Positions 10,622 to 22,102 of a DNA stretch of 64,000 bases are shown piece after piece (the first letter of the stretch is position 1; each line of letters opens with the position of its first letter). The stretch covers positions 1,860,001-1,924,000 of the forward strand of contig OX621169.1 of NCBI GenBank assembly GCA_951640195.1, read 5' to 3'. The stretch comes from Porpolomopsis calyptriformis (taxonomy: Eukaryota > Basidiomycota > Agaricomycetes > Agaricales > Hygrophoraceae). The position numbers and the translations under genes were made by a program. The notes beneath the pieces are model-generated. The model saw only the letters and a list, made by a program, of their open reading frames with translations, was not told the DNA's origin and made no database searches.

Positions 10622-12438
10622 CTACAACATCCCTCCAACAAGTCCAACCAAAAATTGCGTTCCCAACCGAACTCTCCTCGTAGCACCTCTCCAGGGCACA
10701 GTAAACGCTCTTAGACCATGCACCTCTTCTCGCAGCCTCTCTCGCAAGACAGGAGAAGCAGTGATCATGAGGAACGATAGCTCTGTGTCCAGATGTGACG
10801 AGCGCGAATTCAGGTTGGTCGACCCGAAGAGAGTAAGGACAGGCGCTGAGTCGGGGTTCGGGGAAAGCCAGATACCTGCACACCGCGGCTACGTAAGCTA
10901 CACTGAAAACGCTAGCCATGAGGAATCCTAGCTTACCTTTAGCATGATATGTCCAACCATTCCGCTCCCATTCGTGAAGCTGGATCCCAGCACCGGATTG
11001 CGTTTTACCATCTGTGATCCAACTCCGCCCGGTTGCAAGGACAGCATTCATGAACATTTGCTCTAGAAACGTATAACCTTCAGGTATCCTCCCAGAAATG
11101 CCTCTGGACCCATAAAAACCATTAGCCTGACAAGGGTATATATGTGAGCACTTGGCGGAGGGAATCTCACGGTGCTGTATCACCTTTGGGCTCGCGACAA
11201 CGATGCGGCAGTCAAGATCAGATCGAAGGATGAGATCTTGATACCGTTTGCATAATGCAAAATAGCCGCTTGTGAGGTCTATTAATGGCCTATATGTGGC
11301 CGAAGGCTGCTGTACCGAGAGGCATCTGAATAGCAAGGACAGACACTGCTCCTCTTCTCGCACATTAAATTGGCCAGCCTGGATGACAGGAACCACGAGA
11401 ACGTCGTTTTTATTGAGGTTCTTGGATTCACACTCAGAGGGTAGATGAGTGTAAGATGCCTGAAGTTTCGTTAAAGCTTTTTCAGCTGATACCCGAATAT
11501 TGTGAGGATCAGTGTGTGGATCAGCCCAGGAAAGCTTAAAATCATCTGTTGAGGTTGTCGGGGGGAGGAGTTTGTATGAAAAAGCAGATATTGTCCGCAG
11601 AAACGAAAAGCAATATTCTGACAGAATAGGCTGGGCCTTGAAGTGAATATATCGATCTTGCCGGTTGGTAAAATAAGATTTGTTGAGGTTTGCACTTGGG
11701 GTTACAGAAACAATTGAGACGGGTGACTGATGGCGAAGGGAAAGAGACGCACCGACTCACCCGCTGATCATAACTTGATCGTCAGCGCCATAGATTTTGG
11801 CATGCCATGTTCCCCAGCCTTCGTTGAAACGAGGAGGAACCAGTTTCCCGATGAGGCCACTAAGCTTTGGGCTTCTGAAAAGGGATATATGCACTCGATC
11901 TGGGAAATCTCGCAGGATGGGTAGGAGAAGGAGGACTGTAGATGATGGTCCTGGACGTGTTGACCGATTGAGGTCAAAATGTAGATACACATGAAGTGAG
12001 GAATTTTTGCTCAGAGCTGAGTGAAGAGCTGCGACCTGGATGACGCTTAGTAGGACAGATCGACGAGAAGCAGATGGAACAAACCAATTCATCCTCTTCT
12101 GATCCAATGTAAAGGGATGATAAGAATATTCGCCTCTGTGCATGACGAATCATGTCCTAAGAATGCGGATTGAATTTATATTATAATACGAATAGGTCGG
12201 CACGAACGAGCAAAAGATGGTGATATTCTCTTGGATCGGAGAGGATGTTCACATCGTCTGCAGAGATCGCAAAGCACGGTTGTTTCTGAATGACGGTCCG
12301 AGCAAAGTCTCTAATGCAAGGGTCGAGATGAGACGTCGAGAAACGGCGAGAAGATGGCGGTTTCGAATAACGCCCGAGATACGCGTGAGCCAAGCTTGAC
12401 CGCCATCGTACGCTGCTGCGAACAGCTACAATGAGCAT
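10622..12438 (-). CDS. PGS1: CDP-diacylglycerol-glycerol-3-phosphate 3-phosphatidyltransferase
   Basis: A phospholipase-D-superfamily enzyme that makes phosphatidylglycerophosphate, the committed step to cardiolipin in mitochondria. The start at 12438 gives an Arg/Ser-rich presequence (LIVAVRSSVRWRSSL). Then MIRHAQRRIFLSSLYIGSEE, the first HKD motif HAKIYGADDQVMISGANLN, SYFTNRQDRYIHF, and later GFYGSRGISGRIPEGY. The second HKD-type motif is YHAKGIWL followed by LTLFGSTNLNSRSSHLDTEL. It ends GTQFLVGLVGGML. The gene is broken by several introns of about 50 nt, for example between VASPK and ANGFYG and between YHAKG and IWL. Its 5' end abuts the divergent RING gene. Confidence 0.92.
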
Positions 12439-12444
12439 CAAGCC

Positions 12445-15106
12445 TTGAATGACATAATTTCCAAACTCACACCTTTGTACAGTACATCAACACTCCACCC
12501 TCATCTTTACACTTCAACCGCATACAATACCGATCCTTCCAAACATTCGACCGACCTGTTGATCAGTTTATTCAACCTGGCACTCTGGGAGTCTCCTGGC
12601 GGGGAAATGGCGGCCGCCGACGCCAACTCTACACACCGGGTCTCGTTCAACTTGACCGCCAAGGTTTTGTTCTCGTTGCCTTCTCGTTTCCTCGCTCGCA
12701 TGCGCATATTCGATGAACTCTTCAATCAAGACCTCGCTAGGAACAACGCGATCTCTACAACGATCGACTGGGGAAGAACTGGCATGGCTCCGCCCTCGTC
12801 TCAGACGTCTACTCTCACCTCGTTTCCCGGTCCCTGGGGATTCTTAACGTCGGGATATGCACTCGTTCTGTTTACCATGGTGAGTGCGCATTGGAACCGC
12901 AAATACAGCTACTCAGCCAACCTCGATCAGGCCGTCATACTACATCGGATTCAGAACATCGTCGTTCCTCCACAACGGCCTTTTGCCTACCATCTTGCTC
13001 GACATAACCGGCAATCATATTCCTTGTTCCGTCTGATATATTATTCTATTCTACCCTTAGATTTTTCTTCGACGTCCTCGCGGCTAATATTTTATCTTCC
13101 CTCCCTCTATCTCCTGAGCAAAGTGCTCCTTCTATGGGTAACCATTTTGTTGCAGACGTCCGGCTTATTTCCTTTGCTGAAGTGGGGTTGGATAAAAGAA
13201 GTGGGTGATTGGGCGTCAGCCATGCCAATGGATGATGTGTGCTGGAAGACTTTTTGCGCAGTCTGCGTCACATCTTGTGTGGAGACGCTGGTGCGTGGAT
13301 TGGAAGGTGCAGGAGCAAGTGGGAATCTATCCCCTTTCAATTTGGTCCGTGCGGCAACCATTCCTCGCCGACTGTGTCTTAAACCAACTCTACACTCTTT
13401 AGCACGGATATGCGTTTCTTCTTCACATATATGCCTCTCCGATCACGCACGTCAACAAACCAGAAGGAAGGCCATCCCGGCCTGACAAGCACATAGTGGT
13501 TATAATGACGATACCACTGCTCCAGGTGTGTTTAGTCCTCCCTCAATGGTTCGGCGAACCTACACTCTTATAGTTAGCAATGTTGCACGTCTTGGGTGTC
13601 AAGAAGCAGTGGTCTCGTCAACGACTTGTCCCAACAGGATTTGCTACCATCCTCTCCCTGGTGCATTTCTACTCCGTGCTCTGGTTTTCTCCCTCCTCAT
13701 ACCCACTCCTCAACTACGTGACCTGTATATTTGAATCGTTCCTAGCTTCTGTCACCCTCCTCACGATTTCCCTCAACGCTCTCACACAATTGCTTCTCGA
13801 AGGCATGGTCACCCGACCACTCTTTGGGTATGCGACAACACTTTTTCCAGGATGGGACGAGGACTTTTCGATGGTCCTCATTCGCGTGGGGATCGCTAGT
13901 CTCGAGGCTACCAGTTTGGCGGGGCTAGGAAACGAAGTTGGCGGCGTGGCTGTTTCAGACCCATTGAGCCTGCCGGAGCCATACATCGAATATGGGACGA
14001 TAGAGATGAACCGACTTGGCGTGAAGTCCCTCTCGCACACTGTAGAGGGTCGCGGAGCACACAAGAAATCAAAGCACGGTCTCTGGAATGAGATCAAAAC
14101 TATCAAAACGGGTACTGGTGAGAGCCAACTTTTGTGGGACACGACGTGGTACAAGGGATTAGCAAGATTTATCATTGCAATGTGTAAATGCGGCAGGGGC
14201 CTCTGTCTCTTGGCCTGGGGGAAAATTCTAGGCCTCCCAGCACGTCCCCACTTGCCACCGTCCGGTGTCCCGCCTTGCCATTCCAAGGGAGTAGAAGAGC
14301 ATGAGGATATCTACACCCGGTTTCTCCAAGGAGACAATGTCAGTGATGATGATGAGGACTTTGAACCTCCCTCACCATCACCACCAAGGGGATTGGGGAG
14401 TAGAACGCCCTCTTCGCATTCTGAAGTTGGTTCCAGTGAGAGCGATGACGATTCGATTGGAGAAGCCGAGCATGAGGCCGTCTCGCTCTACGCGGCTCTC
14501 ACTTCCGCGGCGTCGACCTTGACGTCTGCTCCAGTACTCTTGGCCCACATGGCGGACGCGTCTCCCTCGCCACTCACACGACGACGATACAAACAGCTCA
14601 TGACAGGCTCAGATCATCTGCGGGAAAGAAGTAGTAGCCCCGACCGTTTGACGGAGTTACTACGCATTCGGAGAGGTATATTTGTTGCCCCCCTTTGCCA
14701 CATATAGCGATTAATGCGTTCGTTACTTGAATGTAGAGGACGCTCTGAAGACGAGAAACAACATGACGGACGATAGCCACCGAAACTGCGTGATTTGCAC
14801 GGTGGAGGCTAGGCAAATCATATGTTGGCCATGCCGGTGCGTCGTCATCCCCCGTTGATCAAACTAAATTTTCTATTTTTGCTGATGACTGGCTCTTTTT
14901 ACCTTGCACGTTTTACATACAGATGCCTTGCGCTTTGTGATGAATGCCGAGAGAATTTAGCCGTACAATGTTCCGCATCTAAGCACAGATGTCCCTGTTG
15001 TCGGAGAAGGTATGTCTATCATATGTTCTCAATATCAAGTCGGCAACGTCCTGATACGATTGCCTACGTCAGTGTCGAAGGGTATTCGAGGATTTTTATC
15101 CCTTGA
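12445..15106 (+). CDS. Multispan membrane protein with C-terminal RING (Asi1/Asi3-like)
   Basis: Spliced gene of about 720 residues. The first ~350 residues hold several hydrophobic spans (LLSKVLLLWVTILLQTSG, FATILSLVHFYSVLWF, IFESFLASVTLLTI). A middle region is acidic and Ser-rich (DNVSDDDEDFEPP). The end is a RING-type finger, NCVICTVEARQIICWPCRC / LALCDECREN / CPCCRR, closing with VEGYSRIFIP. Membrane spans plus a CxxC...PCxCxxxCxxC...CPxC finger and a '...EGY..I.IP' end resemble fungal Asi1/Asi3 inner-nuclear-membrane ubiquitin ligases. Introns sit after LVLFTM, at FNL/HGYAF, at LLQ/LAMLHV, before EDALK, inside WPCR and before VEGY. The frame is open from 12445, but the first in-frame ATG is 12607, so the true start is unresolved and could lie across an intron upstream. 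Confidence 0.7.
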
Positions 15107-15858
15107 ACAAAGACCAATTGTTCCTTTGATGTGTTATGAATAATAATAATGGCTTACTGGTGAAACTTTCAGTCTGGCTGTGCTCCCCACGAGATCTATT
15201 TCAGAACAGTGCCGAAGATGAAAATGTCGGTTTCTAGCATTAATGTTTCAGGCTCTTCCGTTGTGAGGTGCCAAGCTAAGTTTTCTTCTCTCTGAGGATC
15301 GGTGAAGACACGGGCATGCAACCACGTCAAGATGCAGGTGTAGAGAGGGATTATGCGAAGTTCGCGGGCTTCGCATAATCCCTCTCTACTTGACGAGGTT
15401 GCATGCCCATGTCTTCACCAATCCTCACAGTCGTCCCATGACGGCCTCATCATGATCCTGTTATCAAGTAACTTCAGCCGCGAAGCTCGCCTCCGAAACC
15501 AAACTCAAGAATTTACCACCTTCATTAAAATCAGAACTTTCATAGAATGTCTGGCAGCCAGTTTCGCAGTGATAATGGAACAAAGAATACAATAGTGTCG
15601 CTGCGGCATATAGTGGACAAGCACAAAGTCAAAATCTTGTACAAGAGAAGGAGTCGCTCATCAAGCAAGTCCCCCGTCTTTTTACCATTCATTCACTGGT
15701 TCAGAGGCGCAGCCAATGGACTGGGCACACGGAACCAGCCAAAAAACAAAACCCATGAAGGGAAAAAAAAAAAGACGGGGAACCCCGGATGAACACAGAC
15801 CGACCAATAGTCGTGCCATCACTCCCAGAGCTCGACGGGGTTAAAAGGGAAGGCTTCT
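15107..15858. other. Intergenic region with large hairpin
   Basis: Apart from the inverted repeat at 15294-15426 and an A10 run near 15764-15773, no gene or RNA is recognised here. It separates the RING gene from the first of two related unknown genes. Confidence 0.45.
15294..15426. repeat. Inverted repeat / long hairpin
   Basis: Left arm 15294-15360 and right arm 15369-15426 are near-perfect reverse complements around an 8-nt centre (TTCGCGGG at 15361-15368). The arms match over 58 positions with three substitutions, and the left arm carries an extra 9 nt (ATGCAGGTG). The innermost 20 bp pair perfectly. It could be a foldback or MITE-like remnant, or a structured RNA; I see no flanking target-site duplication. 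Confidence 0.85.
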
Positions 15859-16435
15859 CTACTTCAACAATACGCCACCAAGAAGACCGCCCAAAGTCCA
15901 CTTGTGGGCAGAGTTGAGCTCTGCTGCCGTGACAGGTAGGCTGCGAGGGACAGCAGCCATCCAAGGACAGTGCAAACCTCAAACCCGCTCAGCTTGGCAT
16001 GATCGAGTTCCGCACCCACCAGATCTACGAGGCTGCCGCCAGCATCACCACCACCTCGTAAACATGGCTTACCCGGAAACCCTTTCACAAGCGGGCCCAA
16101 AGCGTACAGTGCCCAGTGGTAATGACCAGCGGCAGACGCAGCAAAGACACCATCTCGCCGCGTACGTTTTTGGTTTCCTGGCATGAACATAAAAGAATCA
16201 GAGGATGGGTATCGAAGGCGAAAGCAAGTACGGGCGCACCAGACATTGGCCGTCCTGCCGGAGGGTATATGGAGAACTCTACGTGGGCAGAATGTTTGCC
16301 GCCAGCAGTCATCCAGAAACGCTCCTCTTCTCTGGCTTTCACACCAGTTTCGAAACTCGTTCCGACGGACAACTACTGTATTGATTCGTGGGGTGATGGA
16401 CGTGCCGGGTCCCGTACCAATGCCCATGCTTGACC
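15859..16435 (-). CDS. Unknown protein, first of two related genes
   Basis: A spliced minus-strand frame reads VKAREEERFWMTAGGKHS, VEFSIYPPAGRPMSG / NQKRTRRDGVF (across an intron with donor after PMSG) and GHYHWALYALGPLVKGFP. It then runs DLVGAELDHAKLSG / LPVTAAELNSAHKW (across a 44-nt intron) and ends TLGGLLGGVLLK at the stop 15861-15859. I do not recognise the family. Short exons, intron positions shared with the downstream copy (16795-17392) and a clean C-terminal end argue for a real gene. The 5' end is not resolved: ATGs near 16427 and 16454 are possible. The end of the protein is Gly/Leu-rich and may sit in a membrane. Confidence 0.4.
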
Positions 16436-16794
16436 GAGGCTGGTATTTGCCCATGAAGCGCACCCGCCCAGTTATCTGCAGAGGTCGAGATTAGAGAAAG
16501 ATTTCATCCCAAGACAAAGTAGAGAGGTACCAGTGGCGCGCTATCTGCCTTTGTTTCGGCCGGAGGGACTACCGCGGTTGAAACTACTAGTTCTATGCGT
16601 CCTCAACGCAAGACAGTCTAGTATACTCGAACGGGTGTGCCTCTTCAGTGAGTGCCATGATTGGATTGCCCGAGCTGGGTGCTTCCCCATAACCAGCCAG
16701 CATGTCCACATAGGATCACTTACTAGTCTGATACCAAATATCAACGAAAGGGAGATGATCCAGAATGGTCACTTACCCGGACCGTGGTCTTGGA
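16436..16794. other. Spacer between the two related unknown genes
   Basis: This should contain the promoter and perhaps the first exon of the 15859-16435 gene (for example an ATG near 16514 on the minus strand followed by a splice-like CTGCAG). Nothing else is recognised. Confidence 0.35.
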
Positions 16795-17392
16795 TTAGTT
16801 GATAAGTGAAGGACAATGGTACGCTGTAACTGGGCCCTCCCTAAAGCCCAGTCGCGGGAGGTCTGCTGCCGTGCCAGGTAGGCCGCGTGCGGCGGCCCCG
16901 AGTGACCATCCAAAGGCGATGACAATCTCGAACCCGCCGAGCTTGCGGCAACCCGGTCTGGCCACGACCAAATCTACGAGAGAGAGAGAGACCCTCGATC
17001 TGGTAAGATCGGCTGCCCCCCCGGTTACGACATGGTTTCGCAGTCGCTCGAAGCAGGCTGGAATAGCGTGCCAGGCTCGGCTAGTCGTGGCCAGCACCTC
17101 CCGAGTACGTTTGTGAATGCCTGGTGGACGGATGAGAGGATGAGGTGGGGAAGATGAACGAGTAGGCGTACCCCAATGTCAGCCATCGGCCGACCATGGG
17201 CCGGGCAAGGAATAAGACGAGAACGAGAGATAGTCAGACACTGGGCGGTAACGACGAGGATGGAAAAAGGAATGAACGAACACGATGTTAGGCGTCGACT
17301 GGCGATCTCCCCTCGATGTTGGTCTCGAACTCTGGCCTCGATGGGGGGACCACACCAGCCAGGCGCATCGATAACGAGAGCAGACGGTTGAA
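16795..17392 (-). pseudogene. Degenerate paralogue of the 15859-16435 gene
   Basis: On the minus strand this region carries the same blocks in the same order as the upstream copy: PCPAHGRPMADIG / IHKRTREVLATTSRAW across an intron in the same place, then DLVVARPGCRKLGG and LPGTAADLPRLGF. The segment matching the last intron of copy 1 is recognisable (both contain CTTTGGATGG / CCTTGGATGG), but the acceptor AG appears lost, and the C-terminal TLGGLLGGVLLK end is not found. Several frames are interrupted by stops. I infer a decayed tandem duplicate; an active gene with different splicing is not excluded. Confidence 0.4.
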
Positions 17393-18648
17393 GGGGGGTA
17401 GGAGCGATTGCTGGGTGAAGGATTAAGTCGAAATCAGCCTGTCTTTTATAGATTTGAGAGGCTGGTGTTTGGTTGAGACTGGTCAGCCAAATACCAGCCT
17501 CACAGTTGGTTTAGACGATTCCTATTGGACACGACTAAAGATCATGATGTCATACAAACTGAAAGATCGAAATTGGCTATTTTAGGACGCATTGAAAACG
17601 TCATCGGTAGACCGTCGTGGAATTGACCTAAAAATGGTAAATCCACATGTTGGTTTTCGTTAAAAAACCAAGGAATGCCTCATCGCAAAAACCAAGGAAT
17701 GCCTCATAGCAACTGTTTATTCCAGACGCTGTAGTCAAGCAAACACAAACATCCGCAAGCACGTACGCACGGCTGTCCGTTCCGATGGCCCACGTATCGA
17801 TGTCAGATCGCGACATCATCTGCCCCAAAAAGCCCAAGCCATCGAATAAACTCTTTTTTTTCTTCTTTTGTTTATTTAATAACCAATATCAAAAAAAAAA
17901 AAAAAGCTTACTCAAAATCCCCCTACATCATCTCCCGTGCAGATCGCCATTAATAAACTCATGAGCCTTCCGAAACCTTGCCGAAGCGCGGTACATACAG
18001 CACAGCACAGCACCAGCAAGCAGATTATTATGCGGTATCTATCATGTGTTGCACACACACACTCAAAGAAGAGAACATGAACATGTCAAACACCGTGTGT
18101 ATACCACGCAACAAACACGGCGATAGACACACAGCGATGCATGGTGATGAGCCACAAAGAACATTCACCCCTCTCCGCTTACTCGCAATATCCGAGTCCC
18201 GCCATTTAAATGCCAAATGCTTTTAGCTTCGCCGTGACAGCTCAGAGGGGTGAGATGGCTTGGTGGAGGCCGGCATCATCACGTTCGTCAAGTCAAAAAA
18301 AGGGCAAAAACTCCGACTTTGGCCCAGCGCTGACTGACCATCGATGACTCAGGCACTTCTTCCCGTTCTTGCCGCGCCGGAAACAAAGCACAGCGGCCGA
18401 TTTCTTCTTTCATCGATTTGCATTGATAGATTCATCCGGAAAAAATATATTTTTGATCTTGGGGCTGCGCAGTTTGATGTCTGCGCCGCAAGTACATAAC
18501 AAAAAAAAAAGAAATATGCATAAAGTATAACCGAATGACGAATGGGATGAATGCAGCAACGGGGATGAAAGTGTCCAATGCGAAAATCAATCGGGAAAAT
18601 ATTGAGCGACGACAGACATGATAGATTGTTTTGTTTCGACGACCCTAG
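17393..18648. other. Intergenic region
   Basis: It holds a tandem copy of AACCAAGGAATGCCTCAT (about 17667-17685 and 17690-17707), a T/C-rich stretch and an A-run near 17892-17906, and should contain the 3' untranslated region of the cyclin gene. No convincing open frame or RNA gene is seen. Confidence 0.45.
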
Positions 18649-19678
18649 TCAGGCGCACAACTGCATCTGCGATGGCGGTGGTAAGATTGCCGAATGATGG
18701 TGATGCAGTGTGGACGGAAATTGGGCGTCTTGTGGTGGCATGGGTATTGGAAAGGCACGCAGAAGGTCAAGCGTGGACATGTGTAGCGCTTTCTTGGCGC
18801 CCGACGGAGATGATGGCCGCGTGGGCGCTTGCACTGGGAACGTGGTCCTCGCCGACGGTCGTCTAGAGTCGGCAGGGGAAGGGGGCGTCCGTGGTGACGA
18901 ATCGCCAGACGAAGAAGATGGCTGGGACGATGAGGGCGAAAGGCCGGGGACGACGTCGGGTCGGCGGTGGTGGTGACGAGGATGTGCTGGTTGAACAGAC
19001 GAGCGGATGAGGTGCGGGGTCAGATACCGATGTGAGCGGGCGGCGAGAGAGACGGAGAGGCCGTCGTGATGGGCGAGGATGTCGGCTTCGGTGACGCCGA
19101 GCTGGAAATTGAGCACGTCGAGGAACTCGCGCTCGATGCGGCCGATGTCGCGTTTGCCGAAGACGCCGGTGCAGAGCGCCCAGTGGACGTTTTTTAGGGT
19201 TGAATCGTTGAGATACTAGGAAGGGGGTTCAGAGAGGGGAGTTGAAGAGAAGCGGGAGGGGACAATACCTTTGAGGCAGAGATGAGTGCGCCAAGGAAGA
19301 CACGCTCGAGGGCCCACTGCTCGAGTGCGATATGAAGATGGGGTTTGGCCCTGTCGATGTAGACGAGGGTGACGAGTATGACGGGGGTGGTGATCTCTGC
19401 ACGCTGGATGACGGTGGCCACGAAGGCGGTGAAGGAGGCATGCTTGAGGTGATGGGGGAGAGCGGGGGACGAGGAGGATGGGCGGCCGATGGCATAGTTG
19501 ACGGTGTCGGCGACGGCGTCAACGAGATAGTCTGTGGGATGGTGAGCAAGGGATGAGAAGGGGAAGAGGGGGACGCACTTATGACTGGCTGAGAGATCTT
19601 GAGATGGACGAGGTCGAGGAGGGCAGGGGAATGGGAGGCGGGATGGAGGAGGGAAGCGGGGTGTATGGGGGAAGGCAT
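18649..19678 (-). CDS. Pcl/Pho80-family cyclin
   Basis: Three exons encode about 305 residues. After a short N-terminus (SPALLDLVHLKISQPVINY) comes a cyclin box: LVDAVADTVNYAIG, HASFTAFVATVIQRAEITT, VILVTLVYIDRAKPHLHI, ERVFLGALISASKYLND, NVHWALCTGVFGKRDIGRIE and REFLDVLNFQLGVTEADIL. Such cyclins partner Pho85/Cdk5-like kinases in nutrient, polarity or cell-cycle control. The ATG at 19678 is chosen because intron 1 joins VIN to YLVDAV; the longer frame upstream would skip this intron. The C-terminal ~110 residues are Ser/Pro/His-rich and disordered. Which Pcl subfamily it belongs to cannot be decided by eye. Confidence 0.85.
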
Positions 19679-19989
19679 GGTATGAGAGGGAAGAGATACA
19701 TAATTTGGATGGATGAGGGTATATAAAGGGAACCGGAATGGAACGAGGGCCGAGCATTGAAAGAGAGAGGCAGAGGCAGGGTGACAAAGGGAGAGAAGCT
19801 AAGCGGATTGATGACAAATTATACTTAAATGGAAATAAATAAAAAAAAGGGCCGCAGAGATTGACTCAGATTCACCGGACAGGACGGCATAGCTACTTTA
19901 CGACAGTAACTTGGGCTGCGGTTAGCCGTCTGCCGTCATACACGTTCACATTACTGTACATGAATGAAGAATGAAGAAAAGAGAAAGAG
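19679..19989. other. Spacer: cyclin promoter and 3' end of AT-hook gene
   Basis: The cyclin and AT-hook genes are in tandem on the minus strand, so this 311-bp spacer holds the cyclin promoter (a TATATAAAGG stretch at about 19721-19730 is TATA-like) and the AT-hook gene 3' untranslated region. Confidence 0.45.
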
Positions 19990-21103
19990 TCAAATCCCAC
20001 CGGACCCGGTCGCATTCCCTTTCGTTCGATTCTTGCTACCTTTCGGTCGTCCTCGCGGTCGCTTCCCGGGCTGTCCTTCCGTCCCGGCCTCAACCCCGGT
20101 CCGCTTCGAGCCCGTATTCGACCCAGCCCCGCCAACCCCGTTCATGCGGCGTTCATTCAGATACCTAATAAGGCAACCAGACCGTCAATTAAAGTAATAT
20201 AGTGAACACACAATCCATTCGGGCATCTCTCCCTGCAAGATCCGTAAAACTCCTGCAGAAGACACCTCGGGAACCGAATGGCGGCACCGGAAGGGTCAAA
20301 GGCACACAGAATCAGCGGGAGAGAAAGAAAAAAAGAAAAACAGACGCGGTACCGCTCCCAATCGCACGAAGCGAGTCGAGACCCGGGCCCGAACGCCGCT
20401 GCGAATCACACCCGCATCTTTGACCGCCGCTTAGGGAAAAAAGAAAACTGAAACGGGTACGTACTGAGACGACTTTTCGTCAAGTGTGCTTTGCAAGCTC
20501 GGCATCGGCGGTTGGCCCAGTTCTTCTCTCAGCCTGTCAACGTCCGCTTTCGACACTGCATACTCTCCCTCGGTGAGAGCGTTGATTTTCAGACGAAGCT
20601 CGGCACATCTATTCGAAACAAAACAAATCAGTCCAAATCACAGCATCCGGATGCATATACGACACACTCTCTATTCAGCGAATCTTCCGTCATGTCAACC
20701 TGTCAGAGACGGAGGAAAAAGTCAAAAATGAATTTTTTTTCGCAAAGAAGTTAATCAGACTCGTGCCTTGTCTCGATCCTCGTTAATCTACACCGCCCAG
20801 AATTAACCTAAACAGACCGGATACCCAAGTAAATCACCCACCTGTCTCAAACAATTCAATAACCGGGTCCGCTCGCTCTCCAACCTATATACGTCATTAG
20901 CGAGCATAATCCAACAACGTGCATCTCATCCGAGGTAGAAAAAAAAAAGAATCGGATACACACTTGTTCTTTTGCTCTTTGATATCCTGGATCGCCTTCA
21001 ACTTTTGTTCGAGCGAGGCATGCGCCGAGAGGATATGCGCCGTATGCAATTGAAGCGTAAGCGCATGCTTTCTGTCATTCATCCCTCCGGTAAGAAAGAG
21101 AAG

Positions 21104-21140
<37 letters not shown>

Positions 21141-21466
21141 CACTTGAGTTCAGCCGTTTTCGCCAATTGCACCAAATCCTTTGTCCAATCCCCAGTAGCA
21201 ACTAACGGCCCGCCCGCACTCACATTCCCAGGCTGATGAGTCGTATCCTGAGGGGCGATCCCTGCACTGCCGTTCCCCACGGCAGCAACAGCAGCAGCCG
21301 CATGGAGGTGCGGGTTGGACGGTCCAGCGCTAAACGTGCCGTACTGCTGTGATGGCGGCTGCTGCTGCTGCGGTTGCGGCTGTTGCGGCTGCTGCTGTTG
21401 TTGTTGCTGCTGCTGCTGTGGGTGGTGGTGATGGTGCTGTTGAGGGAGATGTGGGTGGGTCATCAT
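19990..21466 (-). CDS. PolyQ / coiled-coil / AT-hook protein
   Basis: Several exons give a protein of about 290 residues. The N-terminus is low complexity (runs of His, then about ten Gln and Pro/Gln repeats), followed by an Ala-rich stretch and WTKDLVQLAKTAELK. Next is a helical coiled-coil-like region (HILSAHASLEQKLKAIQ, KLESERTRLLNCLRQ, CAELRLKINALTEGEYAV, DVDRLREELG). The last exon ends with a classical AT-hook, KRPRGRPKGSKNRTK, implying minor-groove binding of AT-rich DNA. I do not recognise a named family. The start is the ATG pair at 21466/21463. One intron carries a 33-nt T tract (A33 on the plus strand). A nuclear regulatory role is inferred from the AT-hook and polyQ only. Confidence 0.68.
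21104..21136. repeat. A33 mononucleotide run
   Basis: Thirty-three consecutive A on the plus strand, which is a T33 tract just inside the donor side of an intron of the AT-hook gene. It is likely length-polymorphic and assembly-sensitive. Confidence 0.9.
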
Positions 21467-22102
21467 CACTCTGGATTAATGTTGGTGTTCGATCGAGGTG
21501 GACGGGGTCTTGACCGCAGTCTGGGGTTTAAAGTGTTTGGGGGGATAGTTTACCCCATCTCACATCAAATGCTCATAGCGATCAAGCAACCCTTCATGAA
21601 TCCAAGCAGCCATTAATGGCCCAATCTCCCAAAGTCAGCATACTCAAAGGTCTTATGTAATACTTATCTTCACTCGCTTTACAACTCGCTTTACAAACTA
21701 GTTCATTTCAAAGTGTGCATTTCAAAGATGGGTGCAACGCAAAGTTTTGTATCTTCTTAGATGCAGTGGAAGACCCACTGTCGCAATCGTCCACGACTGG
21801 TATCGGTCAGGCACACTATAACATGCCCCACAATTTAAAATGTCAACTGGAATCTTCCCGGAGCCAAGTCTGTGGCATGCTATTCCAACTATGTACATTC
21901 GGCGCTAGCCAGATGGTGAGGTGCTCACATATAAACCTGACGTGCCCATCCCTTTGACATGGCTCCCCAGCTGTAGCATCAGCTTCCATCGTCTATTTGT
22001 CCCCATCTTTGTCCAACTAGTGACCAGCGCAGCCCCTGGTTTCCTCGGTCCACGCCAGTCCACCTAAAAGCCCCCCTTTCAGCTCTTCGCCCCCACACCT
22101 GA
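21467..22102. promoter_or_regulatory. Divergent intergenic promoter region
   Basis: 636 bp between the AT-hook gene (minus) and the membrane glycoprotein gene (plus). It contains two short direct repeats close together: CTCGCTTTACAA twice and CATTTCAAAG twice, within about 21673-21727. No gene is seen. Confidence 0.45.
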
